A DNA stretch of 64,000 nt from VRUE01 sp050258095 (GTDB taxonomy: Bacteria > Actinomycetota > Thermoleophilia > Solirubrobacterales > 70-9), in assembly GCA_050258095.1 (NCBI GenBank), contig JBLMYD010000010.1:23298-87297 (forward strand), written 5' to 3'. Under the pieces are notes generated by a model, which saw only the letters and a program-made list of their open reading frames with translations, did not search any database and was not told the DNA's origin. The position numbers and the translations under genes were made by a program. This document shows positions 1 through 8,433 of the stretch, one piece after another; positions within the stretch are counted from its first letter, which is position 1, and the number at the start of each line of letters is the position of its first letter.

Positions 1-2
1 AC

Positions 3-191
3 GCGGGTGAGCGCTACCCGCTGGTCGAGGCGGCCGAGCGGCGCCACTGCCGCTCCGACTACCAGCTCTGGCGCTGCCGCTGGGCCAAGGGCCGGGGCCG
101 CCGCGCCGCCGCGCTGCTCGCCGCGGCCTGGCAGTGGCCCTCGAACCCGATGCTGAAGCGAACGGTGAGGATGGCGCTGAGACGTGAGTAG
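3..191 (+). CDS. C-terminal end of an unidentified protein, cut by the window edge
   Basis: A reading frame is open from the first bases and stops at TAG 189-191, giving 62 residues rich in Arg, Trp and Ala. The stop lies 8 bases inside the next gene, so the two are probably translationally coupled. The position directly upstream of a glycosyltransferase in the same orientation suggests it belongs to the same glycan operon, but no motif can be recognised in this tail and the rest of the gene is outside the window. No function is assigned. Confidence 0.55.
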   Translation, partial: AGERYPLVEAAERRHCRSDYQLWRCRWAKGRGRRAAALLAAAWQWPSNPMLKRTVRMALRRE

Positions 192-1212
192 CGAGCCGCT
201 GGTATCGGTCGTCCTGCCCTGCTACGACGCCGAGCGCTTCCTGGCGCAGGCGCTCGAATCGCTGCTCGGCCAGACCTACGGCAGGCTCGAGGTCCTCGCC
301 ATCGACGACGGCTCGAGCGACGGCACGCCGCGCATCCTGGCAGAGCTCGCCGCTCGCGACGAGCGGATCCGGGTATTGCGCAATCCCGAGAACCAGGGGG
401 TGATTCGCACGCTCAACCGCGGCGTCGCAGAGGCGCGCGGCGAGCTCATCGCCCGCATGGACGCCGACGACGTGGCGGCGCCGACGCGGATCGAGCGCCA
501 GGTCGCGGTGCTCGCCGCCCGGCCCGAGATCGACGTCGTCGGCACCGGCGTCGAGGTGGTCGACGGCGCGACCGGCCGTCGCCTCCGTCCCCGGCCGGTG
601 CGCTGCCTCGAGCCCGGTGGGGCGCGCTTCGCCGGGCTCCTCGTCACGCCCGCGATGCACATGACGATCGCGGCGCGGGCCGAGGCGATGCGGGCTCACC
701 CCTACGGCGGCACCCGGGAGAGCCTGCACACCGAGGACTACGAGATGCTCGCCCGCATGCTCGCCGACGGTGCCGGCATCTGCAACATCGACGAGCCGCT
801 GGTGAGGGTGCGCGTCGACCCCGGCAGCGTCTCGGCACGGCACGAGGGGGTGCAGGTGGAGAACTTCGTCCGCTGCGCGGCGCGGCACCTCGAGCGGACG
901 CTCGGCGTGCGGCCCGAGCCGGGGGCGCAGCGGGTCCTGGTCAACCGGATCGACGCGACGGTCGGAGCGGGCGATCTGCGCGAGGGGCTGCGCTGGCTCG
1001 ACCGCATCGAACGGGAGTTCCTGCGGCGCGAGCCCGACGCGGTCGCCGATGTCCGCCGGGCCGCCGACCTGCAGCGGGCCGACATCCTCGTCCAGGCTGC
1101 GCTCAGGGGCAGGCCCGGCGTGCGCCTCGCGGCGGGGCCGCTGGCGCTGCGCTACGGCCATCGCCTGCTCTCGCCGCCGGCTCGTCGTTATCTGGTCGGC
1201 AAGCTGCGCTGA
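184..1212 (+). CDS. family 2 (GT-A fold) glycosyltransferase
   Basis: Predicted to transfer a sugar from a nucleotide donor in the cytoplasm during surface-polysaccharide assembly. The 342-residue product has the family layout: an N-terminal strand with VVLPCYDAERFL (9-20), the donor-binding DDGSSDGT (41-48) and the metal-binding DxD in RMDADD (91-96). No membrane segment is evident. The GTG start at 184 overlaps the upstream stop, typical of coupled genes. It converges on a sulfotransferase 3 bases beyond its stop. Donor and acceptor cannot be read from sequence. Confidence 0.9.
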   Translation: MSSEPLVSVVLPCYDAERFLAQALESLLGQTYGRLEVLAIDDGSSDGTPRILAELAARDERIRVLRNPENQGVIRTLNRGVAEARGELIARMDADDVAAPTRIERQVAVLAARPEIDVVGTGVEVVDGATGRRLRPRPVRCLEPGGARFAGLLVTPAMHMTIAARAEAMRAHPYGGTRESLHTEDYEMLARMLADGAGICNIDEPLVRVRVDPGSVSARHEGVQVENFVRCAARHLERTLGVRPEPGAQRVLVNRIDATVGAGDLREGLRWLDRIEREFLRREPDAVADVRRAADLQRADILVQAALRGRPGVRLAAGPLALRYGHRLLSPPARRYLVGKLR

Positions 1213-1215
1213 GGC

Positions 1216-2109
1216 CTACCGCTGCCAGGAGCGGCCGAGCCCTCGGCGGAGCCGGGCGCGGAGGAGGATGGCGCGGCGGCGCGGCGGGACCTTGGAGAAG
1301 AGCAGCAGCCGGGTCGTCGGCGAGAGCCTGGTCAGCTTCGCGAGCGTGTCGCCGTCGGGCCAGGGGCCGCCCTCGGCGAGGCCGTTGAGCAGCCCCCAGA
1401 GCTCGCGCTGGCGCTCGCTGAGCTGCTGCAGGTCTTCCTCGCCGGCCGCGTTGCGCCGCAGCGACGGCTTCAGCGCCGCGGCCGCCGCCGCGGCCGAGCC
1501 GTCGAGGGCGACGCCTTGGGCGGTCAGGGCCTCGCCGAGCTCGGCGACGAAGCGGGGCGGATCGTCGAGAGCGCTGTCGTAGCCGTGCACGAACGTCGGC
1601 ACGTCGCGCAGGTTCCAGAGCGCCTGCGCGTTGTAGATCTCCCAGAGCGCCAGGCCGTGGCGCAGGGAGAAGCCGTTGCGGGCGGTCAGCGACTTCGCCA
1701 CGGCAAGCGGGTGGCGGAACGACATGACGGCGACGGGCGCCGCGTCCCATGCCGCCAGCCAGAGCGGCAGCGTCAGGCAGGCTCGCGGGTCCTTCCACAC
1801 CCAGCCCTCCTCCGGGTAGAGCGCGGCGAACTCCGCGCGCAGCCGGGGGACCATCGCCTGCGCCTTGGCGCGGCTCTCCCACCCGGGCGGCAGCGGCGGC
1901 GGCGCGAACCAGGTGCCGCCGTGCAGCTCGAGGGCCATCTCGTTGCGTTCGATCAGGCGCTGGTGCTCCCAGTTGCCCTCGGGGTTCCAGCGCCTCGGCG
2001 AGGTGAAGTCGCCGGTGTCGCCGAGCGAGCAGCCGAGCAGCCCGATCGCGCTGGTCACCGCCGAGGTGCCGCTGCGGTGCATGCCGATGACGACGACGTT
2101 CCTAGCCAT
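1216..2109 (-). CDS. sulfotransferase family protein
   Basis: Probable PAPS-dependent sulfotransferase acting on a glycan or other small acceptor. From the ATG at 2109 the 297-residue product opens with a P-loop-like 5'-phosphosulfate-binding motif, IGMHRSGTSAVTS (8-20). It carries a 3'-phosphate-binding-type SFRHPLAVAKS near residues 130-140 and a KDPR at 106-109. Longer upstream extensions in frame look non-coding, and this start puts the first strand directly before the P-loop, as usual in the family. It sits between glycosyltransferases and is one of three sulfotransferase-type genes within 8 kb. A nucleotide-binding role of another kind is possible but less likely. Confidence 0.82.
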   Translation of the reverse strand: MARNVVVIGMHRSGTSAVTSAIGLLGCSLGDTGDFTSPRRWNPEGNWEHQRLIERNEMALELHGGTWFAPPPLPPGWESRAKAQAMVPRLRAEFAALYPEEGWVWKDPRACLTLPLWLAAWDAAPVAVMSFRHPLAVAKSLTARNGFSLRHGLALWEIYNAQALWNLRDVPTFVHGYDSALDDPPRFVAELGEALTAQGVALDGSAAAAAAALKPSLRRNAAGEEDLQQLSERQRELWGLLNGLAEGGPWPDGDTLAKLTRLSPTTRLLLFSKVPPRRRAILLRARLRRGLGRSWQR

Positions 2110-2183
2110 CTCATTCGGGGGGTGGGTCAGCCGATCTCGCTCGCCCGTAAGGCAGTAAAGGTCTGCTGAGCGACGACACGGAG

Positions 2184-3131
2184 CTAATCGTCGAATGAGG
2201 GGTAATGCATGACCTGCGAAGCAATGTTTCCCTCGATGACGCGCTGGTCGAGATTGAAGTACTTGGTCCACAGCATCCAGATCAGTGCCCACTGATCCCC
2301 GGCTGGATCGGCATGGATAACCGGCAGACCCGTTCCTTCTACATCGTTGGCGTCGAAAACCGCCCCGTGATCTGTGGGAAGGTCGATCAGTTTTTTCTTC
2401 ACCGACTCGGCGATCTCGTCGGCATCCTCAGGACTGCGATCTGGATTACTCGTAAGAGCCTCGCGCACCAGATCCTCGCTGCGCTCCAGAGCCGATCGCG
2501 CCTGCTGAACCATCACGGCGCTGACATCCGCGAGCAGCGACACGTGCACTGGATAGCTGTCGGGGTTTTTGGCCAGAGCCGCTTCGGCATGGTCAACCGC
2601 TGCGATCAGGTCCTTTGCCGAGTAAAGGCCGCCTCCTTCTGGCGCTTCAAATTGCGGGTCAACAGGTCCAAGATCGCTCGTCGGCCCCATCAGTATGTGA
2701 TGTGCCCCCATTGCCAGCAGCGTGCCCGCGCTCTTGGCTTGGTTGGGGACGATGATTGTGAGCTCCCGGCACCGCGATTGGGCCTGTCGAACCAGCCGAA
2801 TGGCCGACTCTCCGTCGCCACCCGGTGTGTCGAGCAAGAGGTGGAGATCCTGAGCTGGGTCGGCGGAAGCGATTACCTCCTCGAAGAGAGTGATAATCGC
2901 CGGAAAGATCGTGTCGACGAGGACTACGAAACGGCAATCGAAGCGCCTCTCGTACTCCTTGATGAGCTGTTGACGATGGTACCGCTCCGAATGCTGCGCG
3001 TGGAAAAGAGGGCTTTGCTTGGGACGAATTAGCGGCGTCGCGAGCCCGTCGGGAAGCTCATCGGTTTGCCCTTCCGGGTCTCCGCGCTGCTCTCCCTGAT
3101 CTGCAGGGCGATCTCCACCTTCGCGGCCCAC
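2184..3131 (-). CDS. SDH-family Clp-fold serine proteinase, with N-terminus probably in another frame
   Basis: Resembles the serine dehydrogenase proteinase family (SppA/ClpP-like fold). The strand LLLDTPGGDGESA precedes the putative nucleophile in NQAKSAGTLLAMGAH, followed by GPTSDLGPVDPQ. A substrate cannot be named. The listed start is a GTG, but the first about 29 codons in this frame have poor third-position GC (16 of 29). An overlapping frame beginning with an ATG behind a strong ribosome-binding site at 3193 looks coding instead (see 3029-3193). The real protein probably joins the two near 3045. Its base composition is lower in GC than neighbouring glycan genes, so it is likely an acquired gene inserted in the locus. 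Confidence 0.75.
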   Translation of the reverse strand: MGREGGDRPADQGEQRGDPEGQTDELPDGLATPLIRPKQSPLFHAQHSERYHRQQLIKEYERRFDCRFVVLVDTIFPAIITLFEEVIASADPAQDLHLLLDTPGGDGESAIRLVRQAQSRCRELTIIVPNQAKSAGTLLAMGAHHILMGPTSDLGPVDPQFEAPEGGGLYSAKDLIAAVDHAEAALAKNPDSYPVHVSLLADVSAVMVQQARSALERSEDLVREALTSNPDRSPEDADEIAESVKKKLIDLPTDHGAVFDANDVEGTGLPVIHADPAGDQWALIWMLWTKYFNLDQRVIEGNIASQVMHYPSFDD

Positions 3132-3193
3132 TCGCTCTCCTTGCCTTTGGACGGAGCGCTGACAGGCAGTGCTTTGCTGACAGGGCGACGCAT
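3029..3193 (-). pseudogene. N-terminal fragment of the SDH-family gene, separated by a frameshift
   Basis: The ATG at 3193 follows a good Shine-Dalgarno (AAAGGAG, spacing about 8) and encodes 54 residues. The segment SEWAAKVEIALQIRES looks like a normal amphipathic helix. By eye, 42 of the first 50 codons end in G or C, against 16 of 29 for the competing frame. A one-base backward shift at the ACGGGC around 3045 would join SFPTG to LATPLIRPKQ of the protease frame. Either one G has been lost (pseudogene or assembly error) or a programmed -1 shift exists. The first is simpler. Confidence 0.6.
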
Positions 3194-3279
3194 GCTGACG
3201 GCTCCTTTCTAGCTGGTCGACATCTTAAGGCCCGAAGGCTTGCACAGGTCCCGGCGGCAGGGGGGCGTGGGCTGGCTGC

Positions 3280-4545
3280 CTAATCCCTGCATGACGATCT
3301 GCTTTCGGCCAGCTGCCGGTAGAGCGCGTCGTAGCGCGGGATCCCGACCTCGCGCAGCGAGAGGTTCGCGCGCGCGACCTCGGCGCAGCGCCGGCGCACA
3401 TCGGGGTCGTCGCGCAGGGCGCGGACGGTGGCGACCGCGGCCTCGTAGCCGGGGGTCGAGAGGTCCTCGACGAGGGCGCCGACGCGGTTGTCGCGCAGCA
3501 GCGCGTCGACGTCGCCGATCCCGGCGGTGGAGACGACGGGCAGGCCGGCGGCCAGGTACTCGCCGATCTTGGTCGGCGAGGAGGCGATCTTCGAGAAGCA
3601 GGGCCGGACGAAGGAGACGCTGAGGTCGGCGGCGGCCAGCCAGCGGCCGATCTGCTCCGGCTCGGAGCGCAGGACGCGGTAGTCGTCGGCACCGATCCCG
3701 CGGCGCTCGAGCTCGACCAGGATCGGCTCCGGGTCGGCCTGGGTGACGATCAGGAAGAGCAGCTCGGGCTCCGCCCGCCGCGCGACGGCGATGCAGTCGG
3801 CCATCTCGGGCTCCAGGTACCAGCCGGTGAACTTGCCGACGTAGACCATCGTCGGGCGGTCGCCGAGCCCGAGCTCGGCGCGGGCGGCGTCGCGTTCGGG
3901 CGCGCGCTCCTCGATCCGCTCGACGTCGGCGCAGCAGGGGATGACGAAGGTGGCCTCCGGCCCGGCCTTCGCCTCGCTCAGGTGGGGGCGCACGGCCTCG
4001 GTCAGGGTGACGAGGCCGTCGGCGCGGCGCAACGCCGCCCGCTGCACCCACTCCGTCAGCCGGAAGGGGACGCCGCCGCGCTTCCAGTTGCCGGCGTCGA
4101 CGTACTCCTCGGCCATCAGCCCGCGCAGGTCGAAGAGCAGCCGGAAGGAGGCGAACAGCGCGGCGATCAGCGCCATCGCCGCCGGCATGTGGTTGCGGGC
4201 GTGGATCGCTTCGAGGCGGTGGCGGCGCATAAGGCGGGCCGCGGCGAGCCCGCCGGCGATCACGTCGAAGGCGGTGGCGGGCAGCGAGGGCCGCTTGTGG
4301 TAGCGGCGGCGATGCCAGACGATGCCCTGGCGGTCGAGCTCCTCGGCGAATCGACGCGACTGCTCCGCGGTGAGACGTGGCTCGAAGGTCATCAGGTGAA
4401 CCGTGTGCCCCCGTTCCGCCAGTCCCGCGAGGTAGGCGACGACCTGGCTGTGGACGAGCGGGTCCCCGAGCGAGAGGTAGCATAGGTACAGCACGCGCAG
4501 CGCCCGCCTGCCGGCGTCCGATTGGGATCTAGGGGAAGGTTGCAC
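3280..4545 (-). CDS. family 4 (GT-B fold) glycosyltransferase
   Basis: A retaining GT-B glycosyltransferase, probably cytoplasmic and working on the same surface glycan as its neighbours. The N-terminal half starts RVLYLCYLSLGDPLVHSQ, the typical acceptor-domain glycine loop region. The C-terminal half carries VYVGKFTGWY, the donor-domain start, and SPTKIGEYLAAGLPVVST, the family's conserved phosphate/ribose-binding region around residue 340. The GTG at 4545 is chosen because the frame further upstream runs into the divergent gene at 4553 and loses coding character. An internal GTG just before LYLCY is an alternative. The specific sugar is unknown. Confidence 0.85.
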   Translation of the reverse strand: MQPSPRSQSDAGRRALRVLYLCYLSLGDPLVHSQVVAYLAGLAERGHTVHLMTFEPRLTAEQSRRFAEELDRQGIVWHRRRYHKRPSLPATAFDVIAGGLAAARLMRRHRLEAIHARNHMPAAMALIAALFASFRLLFDLRGLMAEEYVDAGNWKRGGVPFRLTEWVQRAALRRADGLVTLTEAVRPHLSEAKAGPEATFVIPCCADVERIEERAPERDAARAELGLGDRPTMVYVGKFTGWYLEPEMADCIAVARRAEPELLFLIVTQADPEPILVELERRGIGADDYRVLRSEPEQIGRWLAAADLSVSFVRPCFSKIASSPTKIGEYLAAGLPVVSTAGIGDVDALLRDNRVGALVEDLSTPGYEAAVATVRALRDDPDVRRRCAEVARANLSLREVGIPRYDALYRQLAESRSSCRD

Positions 4546-4552
4546 AGAGCGG

Positions 4553-5632
4553 ATGTCTAGCAATGCGCAGCGGGTGATTGGGACCTCGGCCCAGGGAGCC
4601 TCGGATGCCGCCTTCCGCGTGCGCCTCGAGTTGCCGGGGCGCGGGCTCGCCGAGTGCGGCATCGCGCTGGAGCTGTTGCCGCTCTTCGCGGGCGACAGCG
4701 CGCAGCGCTTTCGCGCTGCGGGGGGGCTCGGCAAGGCGCACGTGCTCGCCGCCTCGCGCCGGCAGCTGAGGCGGGCGCTGCGCGAGGCGGGGGAGGGGGT
4801 TGCGACCGTCGTCGTCCAGCGCCAGGTCGACCTGGCGCCTTCGCTGTCGCTGGAGCGGGTGGCGGCACAGGGCCGCAGGCTCGTCTACGACGTCGACGAC
4901 GCGGTCTGGCTGAGCGGGCGGCAGACCGGCGGTCACCCCCTGAGCGCCCTCAAGGGGGCGGCCCGCAAGGTGCGCTGGCTCGCCGAGCGGGCCGCGCACA
5001 CGATCGCCGGCAACGAGATCCTCGCCGAATACCTCTCGGCTCACAGCGAGCGGGTCACGGTCGTGCCCTCGCTGGTCGATCCGGCCGCCTACGCGGTGCG
5101 GGCGCACGAGCAGGGCGAGGCGCTGACCCTGGGCTGGATCGGCTCGCCGACGACGGCGCCCTACCTGGCGCAGATCGCGCCCGTGCTCGCAGGGCTGGCG
5201 GAGCGGTCGAGCCGCCCGGTGCGCCTCGTCGTGGTCGGCGGCTCGGCGCCGGCGCTCGCCGGCGTGCGGGTCGAGGAGCGCGCCTGGAGCCCGCAGGCCG
5301 AGCGCGAGGCGCTGGCCGAGATGGACGTCGGCCTGATGCCGCTCGAGGACACGCCCTGGACGCGCGGCAAGTGCGCCTACAAGGCGCTGCAGTACATGGC
5401 CGCCGGCATCCCGCCGCTGGCCGACGACGTCGGGGTCTCGGCCGCCACGGTCGCCGGCGCCGGCTACGCGGTCAGCGGCGCCGAGGGCTGGCTCGAGGCG
5501 CTGCGGGCCCTCGCCGACGACGCCGGTCTGCGGACCCGCCTCGGCGAGGTCGGCCGCCGCCGGGTCGAGGAGGAGTTCTCGCCCGGGCGCTGGCTGCCGA
5601 CGATCGCCGCGATCCTGCGGGGCGAGCAGTGA
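4553..5632 (+). CDS. family 4-like glycosyltransferase
   Basis: A 359-residue GT-B type transferase. An N-terminal half contains VVQRQVDL and the characteristic LVYDVDDAVW. The C-terminal donor-binding half has LTLGWIGSPTTAPYL and KCAYKALQYMAAGIPPLADD. It is divergent from the glycosyltransferase starting at 4545, with only 7 bases between the starts, so the promoters must overlap the opposing coding ends. The stop overlaps the next gene's GTG (GTGA), implying coupled translation with the sulfotransferase at 5629. It likely adds one residue of the repeat unit. Donor specificity cannot be read. Confidence 0.85.
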   Translation: MSSNAQRVIGTSAQGASDAAFRVRLELPGRGLAECGIALELLPLFAGDSAQRFRAAGGLGKAHVLAASRRQLRRALREAGEGVATVVVQRQVDLAPSLSLERVAAQGRRLVYDVDDAVWLSGRQTGGHPLSALKGAARKVRWLAERAAHTIAGNEILAEYLSAHSERVTVVPSLVDPAAYAVRAHEQGEALTLGWIGSPTTAPYLAQIAPVLAGLAERSSRPVRLVVVGGSAPALAGVRVEERAWSPQAEREALAEMDVGLMPLEDTPWTRGKCAYKALQYMAAGIPPLADDVGVSAATVAGAGYAVSGAEGWLEALRALADDAGLRTRLGEVGRRRVEEEFSPGRWLPTIAAILRGEQ

Positions 5633-6360
5633 ACCCGGACTACGAGCGCGTCTACCACTTCCACGTCCGCAAGACGGCGGGGACGAGCCTCAACGCGGCC
5701 TTCTGGGCGCTCGGCGGCCTCGACCTGCGGGCGGTGGCCGGCGACCAGGTCGTCGAAGGGAACGGCCTGCGCTTCGTGCGCGGCAACCGCGAGCTGATCG
5801 AGCGGGGCGAGTACTTCTTCGCCAACTCCCACCGGCCCGCCCACGAGCTGCGCCTGCCGCCGGCGACCTACACGATCACGATCCTGCGCGACCCGGTCGC
5901 GCGCGTGGTCTCCTACTACCGCTACCTGCTCTGGGCGCGCAGCAACCGCGGGGCGCGCGAGGCCGAGCCGTTCATCGACGACGTCGTCGCCGAGAGCGCC
6001 TTCCTCGACCGGCGAGTGTCGCTGCGCCGGCGCCGAGCCGGCTTCCGCGACTTCCTCGAGCGGGCACCGGTCGAGCGCCTGCTCACGCAGCTGCAGATGT
6101 TCTCCGCCCGGCTCGACCCCGCCGAGGCGGCGGAGAACGCGCTCGCCTGCTCGGCGACCTGCTTCACCGAGACCTACCCCGCGGACCTGAAGCGGGTGGC
6201 CGCCGACCTCCGGCTCGACCTGACCGAGAAGCGCGAGCGCAGCTTCGGCGAGAAGGTCGAGCTGAGCGACGACGAGCTCGCCCTGCTGCGCGAGCGCCTG
6301 GCCCCCGAGCACGCGATGATCGAGCGCGTCCGGGAAGGGCTCCCGGGGCAGACTAAATAA
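5629..6360 (+). CDS. sulfotransferase family 2-like protein
   Basis: 243 residues with both PAPS-binding signatures: HVRKTAGTSLNAAF (12-25; KTAGTS is the 5'-phosphosulfate loop) and ILRDPVARVVSYYRYL (85-100; the RDPxxRxxSxY 3'-phosphate motif). This pattern is typical of carbohydrate O-sulfotransferases, including heparan-type enzymes. The GTG start overlaps the glycosyltransferase stop, so sugar addition and sulfation appear co-translated. No signal peptide or membrane anchor is visible, so action is probably cytoplasmic on a lipid-linked precursor; that part is inference. Confidence 0.85.
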   Translation: MNPDYERVYHFHVRKTAGTSLNAAFWALGGLDLRAVAGDQVVEGNGLRFVRGNRELIERGEYFFANSHRPAHELRLPPATYTITILRDPVARVVSYYRYLLWARSNRGAREAEPFIDDVVAESAFLDRRVSLRRRRAGFRDFLERAPVERLLTQLQMFSARLDPAEAAENALACSATCFTETYPADLKRVAADLRLDLTEKRERSFGEKVELSDDELALLRERLAPEHAMIERVREGLPGQTK

Positions 6361-6438
6361 TGATTACATCAGTTCTTACATTTGTTATTATCAATTCAAA
6401 TGAAGATTCAATCTATATATCAAAGCCGGAGCTAACAG
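6361..6438. promoter_or_regulatory. strikingly AT-rich leader before the Fic gene
   Basis: These 78 bases are dominated by A and T in a chromosome that is otherwise mostly G and C. They contain several -10-like hexamers (TTATTA, TATATA) and end with a CCGGAG ribosome-binding site at 6426-6431, 7 bases before the GTG at 6439. A promoter here is likely. The composition suggests an imported regulatory region or a site prone to silencing proteins. Confidence 0.5.
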
Positions 6439-7599
6439 GTGGTCTTCGAGCTTCCGGCCATCGAAGCCGAGGAGGAGGAAGCGCTCGCGAAGATCGACGA
6501 GCTTCGTAGGCAGCTGCGCTACTACGTGGCGGAGCCTCGTCGCTGGGTCGGGTCGGTCCGGCGCATGCTGGCCGCGCGCGCCATCCAGGGCTCGAACAGC
6601 ATCGAGGGCTACAACGTCTCCGTCGAGGACGCCGTGGCGGCGATCGAAGGGGACGAGCCTGCGGAGGCGCAGGCCGAGAGCTGGCAAGCCGTCACCGGCT
6701 ACCGCCGGGCGATGACGTACGTCCTTCAGCTCGCGGCGGACGAGCACTTCGAGCTCAGCGCCCACCTCATCCGCAGCCTGCATTTCATGATGACCGAGTA
6801 CGACCTCGAGGCCGGTCCCGGCCTATGGCGGCCCGGGCCGATCTGGGTCAGGAACGAGTCCACGGGCGATGTGGTCTACGAGGGGCCCGATGCGGAGCAG
6901 GTGCCCGGCCTCATCGACGAGCTGATCGAGCAGCTTGCGGACAGCCAGGACGCGCCGCCCATGGTGCGTGGCGCGATGGCGCACCTCTCGCTGGTCATGA
7001 TCCACCCCTTCCGCGACGGCAACGGTCGCATGGCGCGTTGCCTGCAGACGCTTGTCCTCGCCCGCGAGAGGATCCTCGCCCCCGACTGGTGCAGCATCGA
7101 GGAGTATCTGGGCGCCAACACCTTGGCGTACTACGCGGCCCTGGCGCAGGTCGGCGAAGGCGCGTGGAATCCGCGCAACGACGCCCGGCCCTGGGTGCGG
7201 TTCTGCCTGCAGGCTCACTACATCCAGGCGATGAGCGTGCTCCGGCGGGTCCGGGAGTCCGAGAAGATCTGGGAAGAGCTGGAGGCGGTGCTCGCCGAGA
7301 AGCGAAGTCTCCCCGAGCGCGCGATCCGAGCGTTGTTCGACGCGACCCTGGGCATGCGGGTGCGGAACTCCTCCTACCGGTCCGTGCTCAAGCGCTTTGC
7401 AAGCGAGGAGGTCTCGAACCAGGTCGCGACCGGCGACCTGCGGGCGATGGTCGACGCCGGCCTGCTGGAGCAGCACGGCAAGAAGCGGGGCACGTACTAC
7501 GTGGCTGCGCCGCCGCTTGTCGAGATCCGGGAGCGAGTCAGGCGGGACCGCAAGCCGATCGATGCCGGCTCGCTGTTCGCCGTTCCCGCCTCGGGTTAG
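6439..7599 (+). CDS. Fic-domain protein (class II, N-terminal inhibitory motif)
   Basis: Predicted AMP- or nucleotidyl-transferase that modifies hydroxyl side chains of target proteins. The catalytic motif HPFRDGNGR begins at His189. The inhibitory helix motif S/TxxxEG is present as SNSIEG (Ser52-Gly57), so the enzyme should be auto-inhibited in cis, as in class II Fic proteins. The C-terminal 90 residues look like a winged-helix domain (SNQVATGDLRAMVDAGLLEQ then RGTYYV), common in free-standing Fic/DOC proteins. It interrupts the glycan locus and follows an AT-rich leader. Its stop overlaps the convergent gene's stop. Toxin, regulatory and housekeeping roles are all possible. Confidence 0.9.
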   Translation: MVFELPAIEAEEEEALAKIDELRRQLRYYVAEPRRWVGSVRRMLAARAIQGSNSIEGYNVSVEDAVAAIEGDEPAEAQAESWQAVTGYRRAMTYVLQLAADEHFELSAHLIRSLHFMMTEYDLEAGPGLWRPGPIWVRNESTGDVVYEGPDAEQVPGLIDELIEQLADSQDAPPMVRGAMAHLSLVMIHPFRDGNGRMARCLQTLVLARERILAPDWCSIEEYLGANTLAYYAALAQVGEGAWNPRNDARPWVRFCLQAHYIQAMSVLRRVRESEKIWEELEAVLAEKRSLPERAIRALFDATLGMRVRNSSYRSVLKRFASEEVSNQVATGDLRAMVDAGLLEQHGKKRGTYYVAAPPLVEIRERVRRDRKPIDAGSLFAVPASG

Positions 7600-8402
7600 A
7601 CCAGCGCGTCGAGCCAGGTCTGGTCGTCGCGCTCGATCCTGGCGAGGATCTCCTCGGAGAGCTTGAGGTTGCGGCGCGCGATCGGGCGGGTTTGGGCTCT
7701 CCGCCGCATCTCGCCGAGGCGGCGGGCGATCGGTCCCAGCAGCGGCGCGTCGCTCGGCGGGATCGGCGGCAGGCCGATCGTGTCGCTGCGCGAGACCGGC
7801 GCGCGGAAGCCGGCGCCGTGGTGGTAGATCGCGTCGCCGTAGACGCCGAAGAAGAGCGGGTGCGGGTTGCGGCGGTTGCTGCGCAGGACCGGGGCCCAGG
7901 GGGTGCCGGTGAGCTCCAGCCGGCGCATCAGGTTGGCGCCGACGTCGGTCTTGGGCTCGCCGTTGGCGTCCTTCCACATGTAGCCCTTGCTCCAGTCGCC
8001 CGGCAGGTCCCGCCAAGTGGCGACGCTGGTGACGCAGAAGCATGGGTGCGGCTGCGGGTCGCCGCCGTTCTCCGCCCTCTGCACCGCCAGCAGCGGCGCC
8101 GCGCGCAGGCCGGCGTCGATCAGCGGGGCGGGGTCGGCGATCGGGAAGGCGTCGCCGTCGAGGAACATCAGCAGGTCGTCCGCGTCGGCCTCGGCGGCGA
8201 TCTCGATTGCGAGGTGGTTGAGCTTGCCGGCGTGGGGGCCGCCCTGCTCGATCACCCGGTCGAAGTGCCGGCCGTAGGAGGGCGAGATCCCCTCCAGCGA
8301 GGTCCAGGTCCGGAAGGGGACCGGCAGGTGCCGGCGCAGTTCCCTGGCCTGAATCGGGATCCAGCGCGGCGAGCGGAAGTGCACTGTGGCGATGTGGAGC
8401 AC
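7596..8402 (-). CDS. GT-A-like glycosyltransferase of unknown specificity
   Basis: A 268-residue cytoplasmic protein with a short Rossmann-like start (MLHIATVHF) and an acidic LMFLDGDAFP, whose D82 and D84 fit the metal-binding DxD of GT-A transferases. A later segment, WKDANGEP, followed by FFGVYGDAIYHHGAGF could shape the acceptor site. It is convergent with the Fic gene (stops overlap) and lies 31 bases downstream of a sulfotransferase on the same strand, so it probably belongs to the minus-strand glycan operon starting at 11426. The family assignment rests on the DxD and context only. Confidence 0.7.
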   Translation of the reverse strand: MLHIATVHFRSPRWIPIQARELRRHLPVPFRTWTSLEGISPSYGRHFDRVIEQGGPHAGKLNHLAIEIAAEADADDLLMFLDGDAFPIADPAPLIDAGLRAAPLLAVQRAENGGDPQPHPCFCVTSVATWRDLPGDWSKGYMWKDANGEPKTDVGANLMRRLELTGTPWAPVLRSNRRNPHPLFFGVYGDAIYHHGAGFRAPVSRSDTIGLPPIPPSDAPLLGPIARRLGEMRRRAQTRPIARRNLKLSEEILARIERDDQTWLDALV

Positions 8403-8433
8403 CGTTCAGCCTCTTGGGCGCGACGCGCGCACC

